Shown here piece by piece: positions 52,912 to 62,818 of a stretch of 64,000 nucleotides of DNA. Below the pieces are notes generated by a model, which made no database searches, was not told where the DNA came from, and saw nothing but the letters and a program-made list of their open reading frames with translations. The stretch's first letter is position 1; each line of letters starts with the position of its first letter. The stretch spans positions 62,001-126,000 of the forward strand of contig JADGEL010000001.1 of assembly GCA_016744415.1 (NCBI GenBank), read 5' to 3'. Source of the stretch: Flavobacteriaceae bacterium. Its GTDB lineage: Bacteria; Bacteroidota; Bacteroidia; Flavobacteriales; Flavobacteriaceae. Made by a program: the position numbers and the translations under genes.

Positions 52912-53796
52912 CTACCTATTAGTCTGCGTCATATTATCAGCAACCACAATAATATAATTAGCAATCTCAGTTTTTTCTTCTTTGGTCATTTCTTTCCATT
53001 CTGATTGCATTACCGTAGTAATCGATTTGATAGTTAACCCTGGTTGTATTTTGTTTATCCACCATATAATTCCTTGACTATTATTAGAATGGTATGAACC
53101 ATTAAAGTGAAAATATAAATCACCTTCATTGAAATTCTTTACAGAAAAATATGCCATCGTTGCATCTTTTGCTGCTTGTGCAGTTTGGATGTTTAACATA
53201 TTTGGAGGAACATGTTCACCCATCATATCTGCCATTTCAGCATATGCCTTTACCGTTGGGTCAAAATAAGTTGACAAATCTGGACCAATCAAAGCCAAAG
53301 CTTCTGGGCTTAACTCTTTTAACACATCAATTCCTTTTTTGTTAATCATAGATGCATATCTACGTGGAATGTTAGAAGCAATAAATCGTAAGTTATTCTC
53401 TTTTGCAAACTCAACCAATGGCTTGTAATCTGTTTGATAGTTACCCCACATTTGTGTCATTTCTGGCATCATTTTTTTCTCTGGATAAAAATTTGCTAAG
53501 TATTCATTCATTACCAATTGATTACCGCTTTCAAACATTTCGGCACCAAAAAATAGTTTATCACTCTTCAATTCAAAGAAACTCATCGCCATTTCAATCT
53601 GCATCCAATGCGAAATCGGGTTGGTATGATACTCGCCAAAAAATACCATATCACTTTCAGCAAGATCCTTAATCATTTTTTTATATTTTACCTTTTTCCC
53701 TTTATTATTGTATAATTGAGATGCAACTTTATCTTGTGCATTACTGATTTGTGCAAAAGATACAATTGCTAAAATACTGATGATGATGTTTTTCAT
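52912..53796 (-). CDS. ChaN-family (heme-binding-like) secreted protein
   Basis: 294 aa with a signal peptide cut after A20 (QISNAQ). The ChaN/DUF399 pattern is visible: VFFGEYHTNPISHW near residues 51-64, FFGAEMFE near 83, and a late HFNGSYHS near 230 with metal or heme-contact His/Glu candidates. Characterised ChaN proteins bind heme and are iron-regulated, so a periplasmic heme-acquisition role is likely but not shown by this sequence. It is convergent with arfB (2-base gap) and has no terminator seen. Confidence 0.85.
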   Translation of the reverse strand: MKNIIISILAIVSFAQISNAQDKVASQLYNNKGKKVKYKKMIKDLAESDMVFFGEYHTNPISHWMQIEMAMSFFELKSDKLFFGAEMFESGNQLVMNEYLANFYPEKKMMPEMTQMWGNYQTDYKPLVEFAKENNLRFIASNIPRRYASMINKKGIDVLKELSPEALALIGPDLSTYFDPTVKAYAEMADMMGEHVPPNMLNIQTAQAAKDATMAYFSVKNFNEGDLYFHFNGSYHSNNSQGIIWWINKIQPGLTIKSITTVMQSEWKEMTKEEKTEIANYIIVVADNMTQTNR

Positions 53797-53860
53797 TTTT
53801 TTGATATTTGTTTTTTACTCTTTGATTGTATTCCCATTTTAACAGAAAAGACAATTAGTA

Positions 53861-55129
53861 CTATCTTCTCCTATTTCGGTTTCTATTTTTATTTTGGCCA
53901 CCAGAATTTTGATTGGAGTTATTTTGAGGTCTTGGTTTTCTTTTCTTATTTCGATTATTACCTCCTCTTTGTTTGGGTTTACTTCCTGCAGGTTTTGCAG
54001 TTGGTTCAAATCCTGCAATAATTTCTGAAGGCAATTTTTCTCCTAGTAATTTTTCAATATCTCTCAAATAATCACGCTCATCAACATCAACCAGAGAGAT
54101 CGCTTCTCCACTCGCTCCTGCCCTACCAGTACGTCCAATTCTATGCACATAATCTTCAGGTACATTTGGTAATTCAAAATTAATAACATGTGGCAATAAT
54201 GGAATATCTAAACCACGAGCGGCAATATCAGTAGCTACCAAAACACGAATTTTACTACTCTTAAACCCAGACAATGCTTTGGTTCTAGCTCCTTGACTTT
54301 TGTTTCCATGAATCGCAGCAGATGAAATTCCTGCCTTTACTAATTTTTCACTCAAACGGTTTGCACGATGTTTAGTCCGAGTAAAAATCAATACCTGTTT
54401 CCAGTTTCCATCAGCAATTAATTTAATTGTAACTTCAACTTTATCGGCCTTATCAACACTAAATGTTTTATGCTCTACTTTTTGTGCAGTAGAATTTTCT
54501 GGCTCTGCCTCTACTAAAACAGGTCTGTGCAAAATACCTTCCGCAAGTTTTTTGATATCTTTAGAAAAAGTTGCGGAGAATAATAAATTCTGACGCTGCT
54601 TAGGCATCAAAGAAATTACTTTTTTGATATCTCGCAAGAATCCCATATCTAACATTCTGTCTGCCTCATCCAACACCAAAATCTCAACACGCCCTAAAGA
54701 CAGTGCTCCTTGATTTTCTAAATCTAGCAATCTACCAGGAGTTGCAACCAAAATATCGATTCCTCCTCTTATAGTTCTAATCTGTGGTTTTGCATTTACA
54801 CCACCAAAAATCACAGTAGATTTAATATCTAAAAATTGAGCATAATCACGAACATTATCATGAACTTGAGCAGCCAACTCTCTTGTTGGAGTCAAAATTA
54901 AAGCTCTAATTGGACGATGTCGCTGTTTTCTTGTGGCATCTAAAGTTTGTAATAATGGCAAAGTGAACCCTGCAGTTTTCCCTGTTCCTGTTTGGGCAGA
55001 TGCTAATACATCTCTACCTTCTAATATTATTGGAATTGTTTTTTCTTGAATTGGTGATGGGGTGTGATACCCTTGTTTATTGACTGCTTTTAGCAGTTCT
55101 GGTATTAATCCTAAGGATTTAAATGACAT
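53861..55129 (-). CDS. DEAD-box RNA helicase, RhlE-like
   Basis: 422 aa. Motifs in order: Q motif near 18-24 ([13 protein letters not shown]), Walker [11 protein letters not shown] (near 43-52), [20 protein letters not shown] in [13 protein letters not shown] near 150, SAT in LFSATF, and later [16 protein letters not shown]. The C-terminal 60 residues are basic and Gly/Asn/Arg-rich ([21 protein letters not shown]), which would help RNA binding. Function as RhlE-type ribosome-assembly or cold-adaptation helicase is inferred from family. Confidence 0.93.
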   Translation of the reverse strand: MSFKSLGLIPELLKAVNKQGYHTPSPIQEKTIPIILEGRDVLASAQTGTGKTAGFTLPLLQTLDATRKQRHRPIRALILTPTRELAAQVHDNVRDYAQFLDIKSTVIFGGVNAKPQIRTIRGGIDILVATPGRLLDLENQGALSLGRVEILVLDEADRMLDMGFLRDIKKVISLMPKQRQNLLFSATFSKDIKKLAEGILHRPVLVEAEPENSTAQKVEHKTFSVDKADKVEVTIKLIADGNWKQVLIFTRTKHRANRLSEKLVKAGISSAAIHGNKSQGARTKALSGFKSSKIRVLVATDIAARGLDIPLLPHVINFELPNVPEDYVHRIGRTGRAGASGEAISLVDVDERDYLRDIEKLLGEKLPSEIIAGFEPTAKPAGSKPKQRGGNNRNKKRKPRPQNNSNQNSGGQNKNRNRNRRR

Positions 55130-55148
55130 AGTATGTTTTTGTAGGTGG

Positions 55149-55156
55149 CAAAGATA
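55149..55156 (-). promoter_or_regulatory. -7 box of the DEAD-box helicase gene
   Basis: TATCTTTG on the minus strand matches TAnnTTTG, 19 bases before the ATG. Confidence 0.55.
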
Positions 55157-55248
55157 AGGTTAATAAAATTAGAAATACAAAGTACATTTTAGGAGTTTAA
55201 CAAAAAATATATTTTTACATCAAAATCAATCCGAATAAATATTTCGTC

Positions 55249-55256
55249 TATTTTTG
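55249..55256 (+). promoter_or_regulatory. -7 box directly before the outer-membrane protein gene
   Basis: TATTTTTG ends 4 bases before the ATG at 55261, so the transcript would be leaderless. Confidence 0.55.
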
Positions 55257-55260
55257 CGCA

Positions 55261-56481
55261 ATGATTAAAAAAGGAGTACTTATTTTTATATGTCTTTTAT
55301 TGGCAAAAAATCTTTTCGCACAGAATGAGAGCCACACATCATTAAAAAACGGAATTGACAATCCAAGCACAGTAACTTTGCACCCCTTCGGAATTTTTAG
55401 TTCACGTATCAACCAAAACTTTAAAATTAGACCTGCAAAAAAAATGGATTTCAATTTTAGCATTACGAGTGCTAACACTTTTTTACCTTTTGTTGAAGCT
55501 TACTATCCTGAAGACCCTGAGGTAAGAGAAGCTTTGAGTCATGTAACTTGGTATTATCGAAATTTTAATTTTATAGATCAAGAAACAACACCTGCCGCTT
55601 ATACTAATATCGTGATTGATGCTGTTATAAAAGAATTTAGGTTTGATTTTAATTTGCGTTTGGCCGAAGAGCACGAACTAAAAGCATCAGTTAGTTCTTA
55701 TTTAATCACCAAAGGAAAAACACCAACTTCACTATTAACAAGTGATAATTTTTTAGAATGGTTTCATAGCAATATTGCTGGCGGAGAAGATCCGTTTGGT
55801 AGAAAATATTACGGATTAAATAAAGTTGATTATAAATATACTGATAGAAATGGTGAAGTGTTAGAACTAAATTCTGGCGATTTTTTTGTTGGCGGAATTG
55901 AACTTAACTATTTCTATTATCCAAAATTTCTTATCAATCAAAAAAGAAACTTCTTTGTCAATTTTGGGAGTCATGTTGGCATAAATACCTCTAAATATAA
56001 TCCTTCTATGGATTTTGGATTTTCAGGAAATGCAATTAAAACGCTTACATTAAAAAACGACAATCAATTTAATTTTGCTCTTGGCTTGAGTGTTTTAAGA
56101 AAAAACCTAGTTGATTTTGACACAGTAGTTGAGTTGGGAAATAATAAATTTTTAGGAAGCTTAGAAGCAGAAGTTGAATATACACTGTACACCAAAAAGA
56201 AAAATTATCACTCTTTCGGAATCTTGTATCAGCTCCAAACGAGCTATAATAAAAAGGAAGAAGCAGATTATTATAAGCTTCTTGGTCAATGGAGCGAAAT
56301 TAATGCAGGGTGGCATAATGGAGTTACAACGCTACATCAAAATTTATCTAATTGGACATTTATATATGGATATACAACTCCTAAATTCAAAATTTATGGC
56401 TACATAAAAGAAGATTTAGATGTAAACAATGCTCCAGATTTACAAACATCGATTGGTATTCAATTTCCAATTGGGTATTAA
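55261..56481 (+). CDS. Predicted outer-membrane beta-barrel protein, unknown function
   Basis: 406 aa with a signal peptide cut after A20 (KNLFAQNE). The mature protein alternates Tyr/Phe/Asn-rich amphipathic strands (FNFSITSANTFLPFV; FDFNLRLAEEHELKASVSSYLI; KNYHSFGILYQLQTSY) in a pattern typical of a barrel. The C-terminal end QTSIGIQFPIGY resembles the last strand of outer-membrane barrels. I recall DUF3187-like proteins with a similar layout, but this is a weak match. It stands 24 bases before pabB on the same strand but that gene has its own box. Confidence 0.72.
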   Translation: MIKKGVLIFICLLLAKNLFAQNESHTSLKNGIDNPSTVTLHPFGIFSSRINQNFKIRPAKKMDFNFSITSANTFLPFVEAYYPEDPEVREALSHVTWYYRNFNFIDQETTPAAYTNIVIDAVIKEFRFDFNLRLAEEHELKASVSSYLITKGKTPTSLLTSDNFLEWFHSNIAGGEDPFGRKYYGLNKVDYKYTDRNGEVLELNSGDFFVGGIELNYFYYPKFLINQKRNFFVNFGSHVGINTSKYNPSMDFGFSGNAIKTLTLKNDNQFNFALGLSVLRKNLVDFDTVVELGNNKFLGSLEAEVEYTLYTKKKNYHSFGILYQLQTSYNKKEEADYYKLLGQWSEINAGWHNGVTTLHQNLSNWTFIYGYTTPKFKIYGYIKEDLDVNNAPDLQTSIGIQFPIGY

Positions 56482-56491
56482 CAAAGTTATG

Positions 56492-56499
56492 TATTTTTG
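56492..56499 (+). promoter_or_regulatory. -7 box of the chorismate-binding enzyme gene
   Basis: TATTTTTG ends 6 bases before the ATG at 56506, again suggesting leaderless transcription. It lies inside the gap after the outer-membrane protein gene stop. Confidence 0.55.
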
Positions 56500-56505
56500 T
56501 ATCCA

Positions 56506-57822
56506 ATGTTAAGAACCGAACACTCTTTTACTATTAAGAATATTGCCAAATTTAAATCTAATTTATTGGCTTGGGCACAACAATTTAACAAAGCTATTTG
56601 GCTAGATTCTAACAACCCTAACATCAATAATAACAATTTTAATTTATCTGATTATGATACAGTATTAGCTGTAGATGCACTCACCGATTTAAAATGTGAT
56701 TCGCAAAATTCATTTCAAAAACTAAAAGAATATCAAGAAAATTTAGAAGATTATATCTTTGGATATTTGAGTTATGATTTAAAAAATGATGCTGAGAAAT
56801 TGACTTCAAATAATTTTGATGGATTGCATTTTCCTGATTTATATTTCTTTCAACCTAAAAAAATATTCTTTATAAAAGAGAATTTGATTACTGTAAAATA
56901 CATAGTTGATTTTTCTAATAAAATTGAATTTGACATTGCTGAGATTAAATCCTTCAATATTAAAAAGGAGTCTTCAAAAGAAAATGAAATTAAAATAAAA
57001 CTGAGAATTCACAAAGATGAATATCACAATAAATTAGAAACAGTTTTAAATCATATTTCTAGAGGCGATATTTATGAGGTTTGTTTTTGTCAGGAATTTT
57101 ATGCTGAAGATTCTGAGATTAATCCTCTAAAAGTTTATCAAAATCTAAATGAAATTTCGAGTTCTCCTTTTGCTGCTTTTCTAAAATTAAACGATAAATT
57201 TTTATTATCAGCTTCTCCAGAGCGATTTTTAAAACGCAATAAAAATTCCATTATATCACAGCCTATCAAAGGAACTATTAAGCGTGGAGAAAATAAATTA
57301 GAAGACGAAAAGCTAAAACTCCAACTTACAAATGATCTAAAAGAACGCGCCGAAAATATTATGATTGTCGATTTGGTTAGAAACGATTTATCTCGAACTG
57401 CCGTTAAGGGAAGTGTGAAAGTTGAAGAATTGTGTAAAGTTTATTCTTTTAAACAAGTGCACCAATTAATTTCGACAGTAGTTTCTGAAGTAAAACCTGA
57501 AACTAATTCAGTAGATATCATCAAAAGTTTATTCCCAATGGGGTCTATGACAGGGGCTCCTAAAATTGCAGCTATGAAAATTATTGAAGATTTAGAAGAA
57601 ACAAAACGCGGACTTTTTTCAGGTGCTGTGGGCTATTTTTCTCCTTCTGGTGATTTTGATTTTAATGTTATCATTCGTAGTATTTTATACAATGCTATCA
57701 ATAAATATATTTCCTATTCAGTAGGTGGAGCCATCACCTCAAAGTCAATTATTGAAAAAGAATACGAAGAATGTTTACTTAAAGCCAAGGCAATGCGTCA
57801 GGTTTTATTACAACCTAATTAG
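56506..57822 (+). CDS. pabB: Chorismate-binding enzyme, aminodeoxychorismate synthase component I type
   Basis: 438 aa from ATG at 56506; a TTG three codons earlier overlaps the -7 box and is rejected. Chorismate-binding family motifs: RGDIYEVCFCQEF near 185-197, SSPFAAFLKLN near 220, ISQPIKGTIKRGE near 250-262, and IVDLVRNDLSRTA near 289. MGSMTGAPKIAAMKIIEDLE completes the catalytic core. The sequence best fits PabB (folate) rather than TrpE, but anthranilate synthase cannot be excluded. It precedes tilS by 16 bases. Confidence 0.85.
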   Translation: MLRTEHSFTIKNIAKFKSNLLAWAQQFNKAIWLDSNNPNINNNNFNLSDYDTVLAVDALTDLKCDSQNSFQKLKEYQENLEDYIFGYLSYDLKNDAEKLTSNNFDGLHFPDLYFFQPKKIFFIKENLITVKYIVDFSNKIEFDIAEIKSFNIKKESSKENEIKIKLRIHKDEYHNKLETVLNHISRGDIYEVCFCQEFYAEDSEINPLKVYQNLNEISSSPFAAFLKLNDKFLLSASPERFLKRNKNSIISQPIKGTIKRGENKLEDEKLKLQLTNDLKERAENIMIVDLVRNDLSRTAVKGSVKVEELCKVYSFKQVHQLISTVVSEVKPETNSVDIIKSLFPMGSMTGAPKIAAMKIIEDLEETKRGLFSGAVGYFSPSGDFDFNVIIRSILYNAINKYISYSVGGAITSKSIIEKEYEECLLKAKAMRQVLLQPN

Positions 57823-57838
57823 TATCTTTACATTTACA

Positions 57839-59155
57839 ATGCTAACTGATTTTCAAAAACATATCAATCTTAAATTTCCTTTTTTAAAGGATGCTAAATT
57901 GCTTATCGCAATTTCTGGAGGAATTGATTCTGTCGTTTTAACCCAACTTTTACTCCAATTAAACTTTGACATTTCTTTAGCGCATTGTAATTTTCAATTA
58001 AGAGGAAACGAAAGTGATTTGGATGAAGAATTCGTTAAAAAACTTGCAACAAATTTAAACATTGACTGCCACTCTATCTCTTTTAACACAAATGCAATAT
58101 CTAAAGAAAAAAAGATTTCAACCCAAATGGCAGCACGCGATTTACGTTACCACTGGTTTGATAATTTGATAGAGAAAAACAACTATGACTATGTTTTAAC
58201 TGCACATCAAAAAGATGATGTGCTAGAAACCTTCATAATCAATTTTACAAGAGGAACTGGACTTGATGGGTTAACTGGGATTCCCGAAATCAACAATAAT
58301 ATAGTACGCCCACTCTTGGTATTTACAAGAAATGATGTTGAAAACTTTGCCAAAGAAAATAATATTTCTTGGAGAGAAGATCAAAGTAATACCTCTACAA
58401 AATATCTACGGAATAAGATTCGTCATGATGTAATTCCGGTCTTAAAAGAAATAAATCCGAGTTTGATGGATACTTTCAACAACACAATAGAATACCTAAA
58501 AGAGAGTCAAGCTATAGTTAGAGACAATATTGAAAATATCAAAAAGAAAGCGACCATTTTAAAAAATGGTATTTTAAAAATTGATGTCATTGAAATAAAA
58601 TCACTCTCTAATCCAAAAGCCTATTTGTTTGAGTTATTAAAAGGATATCACTTTACAGAATGGAATGATGTTGTTGCTTTATTAGATGCGCAAAGTGGCA
58701 AACAGGTTTTCTCAAAATCACATAGATTGATAAAAGATCGGGAGTATCTATTACTTACTAAAATTGATGATAAAGGTTCAACTCAATCATATACTATTCA
58801 AAATTTTAATGAAGATTTTACTTCGAATGATTTTACATTAAAATTTCAAATAGAGGATGATTATAATCAACAATCATTAAGTGACAACTCGGTTAGTTTA
58901 GATTTTGACCAACTATCATTCCCCCTAATAGTTAGAAAATGGCAACATGGAGATTTCTTTTATCCAACAGGAATGAAAGGGAAAAAAAAATTGAGTAATT
59001 TTTTTAATGATGAAAAAATGTCCATCTTAGAAAAAGAAAAAACTTGGTTGCTAACAACTTCAAAAAATGAAATTATATGGGTTGTTGGCAAACGACTTGA
59101 CGATAGGTTTCAAATTAATCCAGCCACTAAAAAAATAGTTAGTATTACTTTATAA
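57839..59155 (+). CDS. tilS: tRNA(Ile)-lysidine synthase
   Basis: Converts C34 of the CAU-anticodon tRNA-Ile to lysidine. 438 aa from ATG at 57839; a longer in-frame ORF overlaps pabB and is rejected. The ATP pyrophosphatase P-loop SGGIDS is at residues 26-31, followed by AHCNFQLRGNESDLDEEF and TAHQKDDVLETF near 120. The C-terminal part is the TilS substrate-binding domain (about 290-438). It is 16 bases after the chorismate enzyme gene, so likely co-transcribed. Confidence 0.94.
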   Translation: MLTDFQKHINLKFPFLKDAKLLIAISGGIDSVVLTQLLLQLNFDISLAHCNFQLRGNESDLDEEFVKKLATNLNIDCHSISFNTNAISKEKKISTQMAARDLRYHWFDNLIEKNNYDYVLTAHQKDDVLETFIINFTRGTGLDGLTGIPEINNNIVRPLLVFTRNDVENFAKENNISWREDQSNTSTKYLRNKIRHDVIPVLKEINPSLMDTFNNTIEYLKESQAIVRDNIENIKKKATILKNGILKIDVIEIKSLSNPKAYLFELLKGYHFTEWNDVVALLDAQSGKQVFSKSHRLIKDREYLLLTKIDDKGSTQSYTIQNFNEDFTSNDFTLKFQIEDDYNQQSLSDNSVSLDFDQLSFPLIVRKWQHGDFFYPTGMKGKKKLSNFFNDEKMSILEKEKTWLLTTSKNEIIWVVGKRLDDRFQINPATKKIVSITL

Positions 59156-59172
59156 TATTGGGTAACGGTTTT

Positions 59173-59373
59173 TTAATCATCATCATTTAAAAAGAAAATA
59201 TCATCAACTCGTTTTTCAAAAGTACGTGCAATTTTTAAAGCCAAAACTGTAGATGGCACGTATTTATTCAATTCCATTGCATTTATTGTTTGTCTACTCA
59301 CTCCAATAATTTCAGCAAGCTGTGCCTGTGTAATATTCTTTATTGCACGCTCTACTTTAATATTATTCTTCAT
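59173..59373 (-). CDS. Small XRE-family helix-turn-helix regulator
   Basis: 66 aa, almost entirely the HTH domain: TQAQLAEIIGVSRQTINAMELNKYVPS at residues 16-42. The pattern matches short Bacteroidota/Firmicutes YozG-like regulators that are co-transcribed with a small membrane protein. The start overlaps the end of the membrane gene by 11 bases, and an inverted repeat lies over the operon promoter, so autoregulation is likely. The signal is unknown. Confidence 0.9.
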   Translation of the reverse strand: MKNNIKVERAIKNITQAQLAEIIGVSRQTINAMELNKYVPSTVLALKIARTFEKRVDDIFFLNDDD

Positions 59374-59845
59374 AGCTCAAACTCTTTTTAGTTTTGTATA
59401 AAACATAATGAAACCTTAAAATAAAGAAAATCAAAATGGTGAACATATTATAAATGAGTACATTGAAAAATGCCATATCAAAAACAAATAAAACAGTTAA
59501 CAAAAGTACAATATAGTTAACATAGGTTGCCCAAATCAATGACTCCATTCTAATTTTTGAAATAAACTCATCCTCATCTTTTGCTTTACTAAAGGCAAGT
59601 AATACGCCTCCAACTATTAAAAGTATTGAAGCCAATTCATCTGTAATATTATTACTAGACCAAACCATGCTTTCGTTTTCTACAAATAGACCAGCCTTTT
59701 CTCCAATCAAAGGAAAAACATTCATTTCCCAGCTTGGTGTTTCAAAATCATTTAATAAAAGAATTACTCCTAAAATTAATCCAATTACAAATAAAGTCCA
59801 TCCAACTTTCTTATATTTATGTGGAAACAAATAACGTGCTTTCAT
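59363..59845 (-). CDS. Four-helix membrane protein paired with the XRE regulator
   Basis: 160 aa with four hydrophobic helices at about residues 15-33, 67-84, 103-124 and 128-148. There is no signal peptide, and both termini are likely cytoplasmic. The tail (HYVLYKTKKSLSYEE) is charged. It does not match a named family for me. It is the first gene of a pair with the XRE regulator (11-base overlap), under a palindromic promoter. Such pairs are often stress- or membrane-sensing, but this is only by analogy. Confidence 0.8.
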   Translation of the reverse strand: MKARYLFPHKYKKVGWTLFVIGLILGVILLLNDFETPSWEMNVFPLIGEKAGLFVENESMVWSSNNITDELASILLIVGGVLLAFSKAKDEDEFISKIRMESLIWATYVNYIVLLLTVLFVFDMAFFNVLIYNMFTILIFFILRFHYVLYKTKKSLSYEE

Positions 59846-59870
59846 ATCATGAAATTTTTATATTATTTTT

Positions 59871-59895
59871 CAAATGTAAAATATTTTTTACATTT
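59871..59895 (-). promoter_or_regulatory. Promoter with perfect 24-bp palindrome before the XRE pair
   Basis: AAATGTAAAA (59872-59881) and TTTTACATTT (59886-59895) are perfect complements with a 4-base spacer. The -7 box TACATTTG on the minus strand (59878 to 59871) lies inside the left arm, 26 bases before the ATG at 59845. A dimeric repressor bound here would block the promoter. Confidence 0.7.
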
Positions 59896-60065
59896 AGACA
59901 ATTTTTTTTTACTTTTATTCTTTTAAATTCATCTCATCTATTATAATAAAATGCGAAATAGTCAGTATTATGGCTTCAAAATCTGATATTAATAAATATT
60001 TAATCAGTATCCCAAATCTTCCTCAAAACTTAATATAGGCTATAAATAAATTGCACATCCTTCCG

Positions 60066-60073
60066 TAACTTTG
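60066..60073 (+). promoter_or_regulatory. -7 box of ppc
   Basis: TAACTTTG matches TAnnTTTG and lies 22 bases before the ATG at 60096. The 170 bases before it, up to the XRE operator, show nothing further. Confidence 0.55.
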
Positions 60074-60095
60074 TGTCTTAATTTAATATTTTACA

Positions 60096-62687
60096 ATGGC
60101 TACAAAAACAAAATTAAAACGGTTTAACGATAGTGTTTTAGGCAAATATCAAATCTATAATAGCATATTTACATCACTCCCTTTCGACAACATAAATAAT
60201 ACTGGAGTATTAATTCCACTATTGCATGAAACTTGTCAAAAAGGTTTTAATAACAAAAAAAATCCAACTGAAATTATTGAATATTTCTTCGAAAAATATC
60301 ATGACAACCCAAGCGAAGAAGAAAAAATTAAAATGATCTTTCGCTTTATTCAATACATCGAAAGACAAATTGTTTTATTTGATGCTATAGAGGACGCAGC
60401 TTTTCCTGTGGTTAATAATATGAATGGTATTGGTACTTTAAGAAATATTAAAGAAGTTGCAAAATCGACTTATAAAAGAGAAGAATTGGTGAAATATTTG
60501 AATGAGTTTAAAGTTCGAATTGTTTTAACAGCACACCCAACACAATTTTACCCTGGCACTGTTTTAGGTATTATTACCGACCTAACAAAAGCAATTGAAA
60601 TTGGAGATTTACCAACAATCAAAAAATTACTAGCTCAGTTAGGGAAAACACAATTTTACAAACAAAACAAACCTACACCTTTTGACGAAGCCGTAAATTT
60701 AATTTGGTATTTAGAAAATGTTTTTTATCATTCATTTGGAAAAATAAGCAACTATATCCAAAATAATATTGGTGCTGGAAGACCTATAAACAACGAAGTT
60801 ATCAATATTGGATTTTGGCCAGGGGGAGATAGAGATGGCAATCCATTTGTTACTACAGAGATTACATTGCATGTTGCAAAACGATTGAGACACACGCTGC
60901 TAATTAATTATTTTAGAGATCTTAGAAAATTAAAACGCCGTTTAACTTTTGAGTTGGTTAAAGAACCAATTGCAGCTTTAGAACAAAAAGTTTATAAAGA
61001 AATTACATTTCCAAGCGCAAAAAGACCCCCGTTTAAATTAAAGCCCTTTAAAGATGAATTGTTGAAAATTAGAGAAATTTTAATTTCAGAATACAACTCG
61101 CTATTTTTAGAAGAATTAGATGATTTAATTAATAAAGTACATCTATTTGGATTGCACTTTGCAACTTTAGATATTCGACAAGATAGTCGAGTTCATCACA
61201 CCGCTTTTACCGAATTAGTAAAAGAATTACAAAGTGATGGGGATACTACTTTTCCTAAAAACTTTAGTTCTTTATCTGAAGATGAACAAGTAGAATTTCT
61301 CTCAACCGTTAAAGGAAAAATTAAATCTACTGGATATAAAAACGAAATATTAGATAAAACTATCGGCTCTATTTTTGCACTAAAAACCATCCAAAAAAAG
61401 AATGGGGAATTGGGCTGTAACAGATACATTATTAGCAACAACCAAACTGCATTGAATGTAATGGAAACTTTTGCTATGTTGAATTTATGCGGATTTAAAA
61501 GCAAATTACCAGTTGATGTGATTCCGCTTTTCGAAACCATCGAAGATTTGGAAGTTGCTGATAAAGTGATGGAACAATTGTATCAAAACAAGGCGTATAG
61601 TAAGCATTTAAAAAATAGAAATTACAAACAAACCATCATGCTAGGCTTCTCTGACGGCACCAAAGATGGCGGCTATTTAATGGCAAATTGGGGTATCTAC
61701 AAAGCCAAAGAAAACCTAACGGCAATGTCTAGAAAATATGGAGTAAAAGTTGTTTTCTTTGATGGTCGTGGCGGACCACCTGCTCGGGGCGGTGGTAAAA
61801 CACATCAATTTTACGCATCATTTGGACCATCAATAGAAAATAAAGAAATTCAATTAACCGTTCAAGGGCAAACTATTAGTTCTAACTTCGGGACCTTAGA
61901 ATCATCACAATACAATTTAGAGCAATTGTTAAGTGCAGGAATCTCTAACGAGTTATTTAGCGGAACAAAAAACTGCTTGTCAAAAGAGCAAAAAGAATTA
62001 ATGAACAACATGGCGCAAACCAGTTATGACTCTTATGTTGATTTTAAAAATCATCCGAAATTTTTACCGTATTTAGAGCAAATGAGTACGCTGAAATATT
62101 ATGCAAAAACTAATATCGGAAGTCGCCCATCTAAAAGAGCTGGGGCAGACAAATTAGATTTTGCTGATTTAAGAGCTATTCCGTTTGTTGGATCTTGGAG
62201 TCAATTAAAGCAAAATGTTCCTGGGTTTTTCGGAGTTGGTACAGCAATTAAAAAATATGAAGATACCGGTGAATTACAAAAAATTAAAGCCCTCTACCAC
62301 AATTCTGATTTCTTTAAAACCTTATTAGAAAATAGTATGATGTCATTATCAAAATCATTTTTTGAGCTGACATCTTATATGGCAGATGACAAAGAATTTG
62401 GAGATTTTTGGAGATTAATTTACAAGGAATACAAACTCACAAAACGACTAATTTTAGAAGTTGCAGGACATACACAGATGATGCAATCGAGTCCTGAAAA
62501 CAAAGCATCTATTGATATTCGAGAAAATATTGTGTTGCCATTGTTGACAATTCAACAATACGCATTGCGTAAAATTCAGGAAATAAAAAATCAACCAAAA
62601 GTTGATTTGGAACAATTAGAAATCTATGAAAAAATTGTAACTAGATCACTCTTTGGAAACATCAATGCGAGTCGAAATTCTGCTTAA
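60096..62687 (+). CDS. ppc: Phosphoenolpyruvate carboxylase
   Basis: Carboxylates PEP to oxaloacetate, replenishing the TCA cycle. 863 aa, full length. The catalytic His is H147 in VLTAHPTQ; other family segments are GGDRDGNPFVT near 247-257, FDGRGGPPARGGGKT near 556-570, and NIGSRPSKRAGADKLDF near 671. It has TAHPTQ and FDGRGGPPARGG where enterobacterial PEPC has TAHPTE and FHGRGGxxxRGG, differences that are usual in Bacteroidota PEPC as I recall. A terminator follows. Confidence 0.95.
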   Translation: MATKTKLKRFNDSVLGKYQIYNSIFTSLPFDNINNTGVLIPLLHETCQKGFNNKKNPTEIIEYFFEKYHDNPSEEEKIKMIFRFIQYIERQIVLFDAIEDAAFPVVNNMNGIGTLRNIKEVAKSTYKREELVKYLNEFKVRIVLTAHPTQFYPGTVLGIITDLTKAIEIGDLPTIKKLLAQLGKTQFYKQNKPTPFDEAVNLIWYLENVFYHSFGKISNYIQNNIGAGRPINNEVINIGFWPGGDRDGNPFVTTEITLHVAKRLRHTLLINYFRDLRKLKRRLTFELVKEPIAALEQKVYKEITFPSAKRPPFKLKPFKDELLKIREILISEYNSLFLEELDDLINKVHLFGLHFATLDIRQDSRVHHTAFTELVKELQSDGDTTFPKNFSSLSEDEQVEFLSTVKGKIKSTGYKNEILDKTIGSIFALKTIQKKNGELGCNRYIISNNQTALNVMETFAMLNLCGFKSKLPVDVIPLFETIEDLEVADKVMEQLYQNKAYSKHLKNRNYKQTIMLGFSDGTKDGGYLMANWGIYKAKENLTAMSRKYGVKVVFFDGRGGPPARGGGKTHQFYASFGPSIENKEIQLTVQGQTISSNFGTLESSQYNLEQLLSAGISNELFSGTKNCLSKEQKELMNNMAQTSYDSYVDFKNHPKFLPYLEQMSTLKYYAKTNIGSRPSKRAGADKLDFADLRAIPFVGSWSQLKQNVPGFFGVGTAIKKYEDTGELQKIKALYHNSDFFKTLLENSMMSLSKSFFELTSYMADDKEFGDFWRLIYKEYKLTKRLILEVAGHTQMMQSSPENKASIDIRENIVLPLLTIQQYALRKIQEIKNQPKVDLEQLEIYEKIVTRSLFGNINASRNSA

Positions 62688-62710
62688 ATAGAATTCAAGC
62701 TTTAAGAAAG

Positions 62711-62747
62711 AACAAAGGATTGGTATTGTATCAGTCCTCTGTTTTTT
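62711..62747 (+). terminator. Terminator of ppc
   Basis: AACAAAGGATTG (62711-62722) pairs imperfectly with CAGTCCTCTGTT, with one mismatch and one G-U, followed by TTTTT. Confidence 0.65.
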
Positions 62748-62818
62748 ATGAAGAATTCTCAATTCAAATTGACAAATAATTTCAGTATATTTATGCTGAA
62801 AAATAACACCCATTTCCC

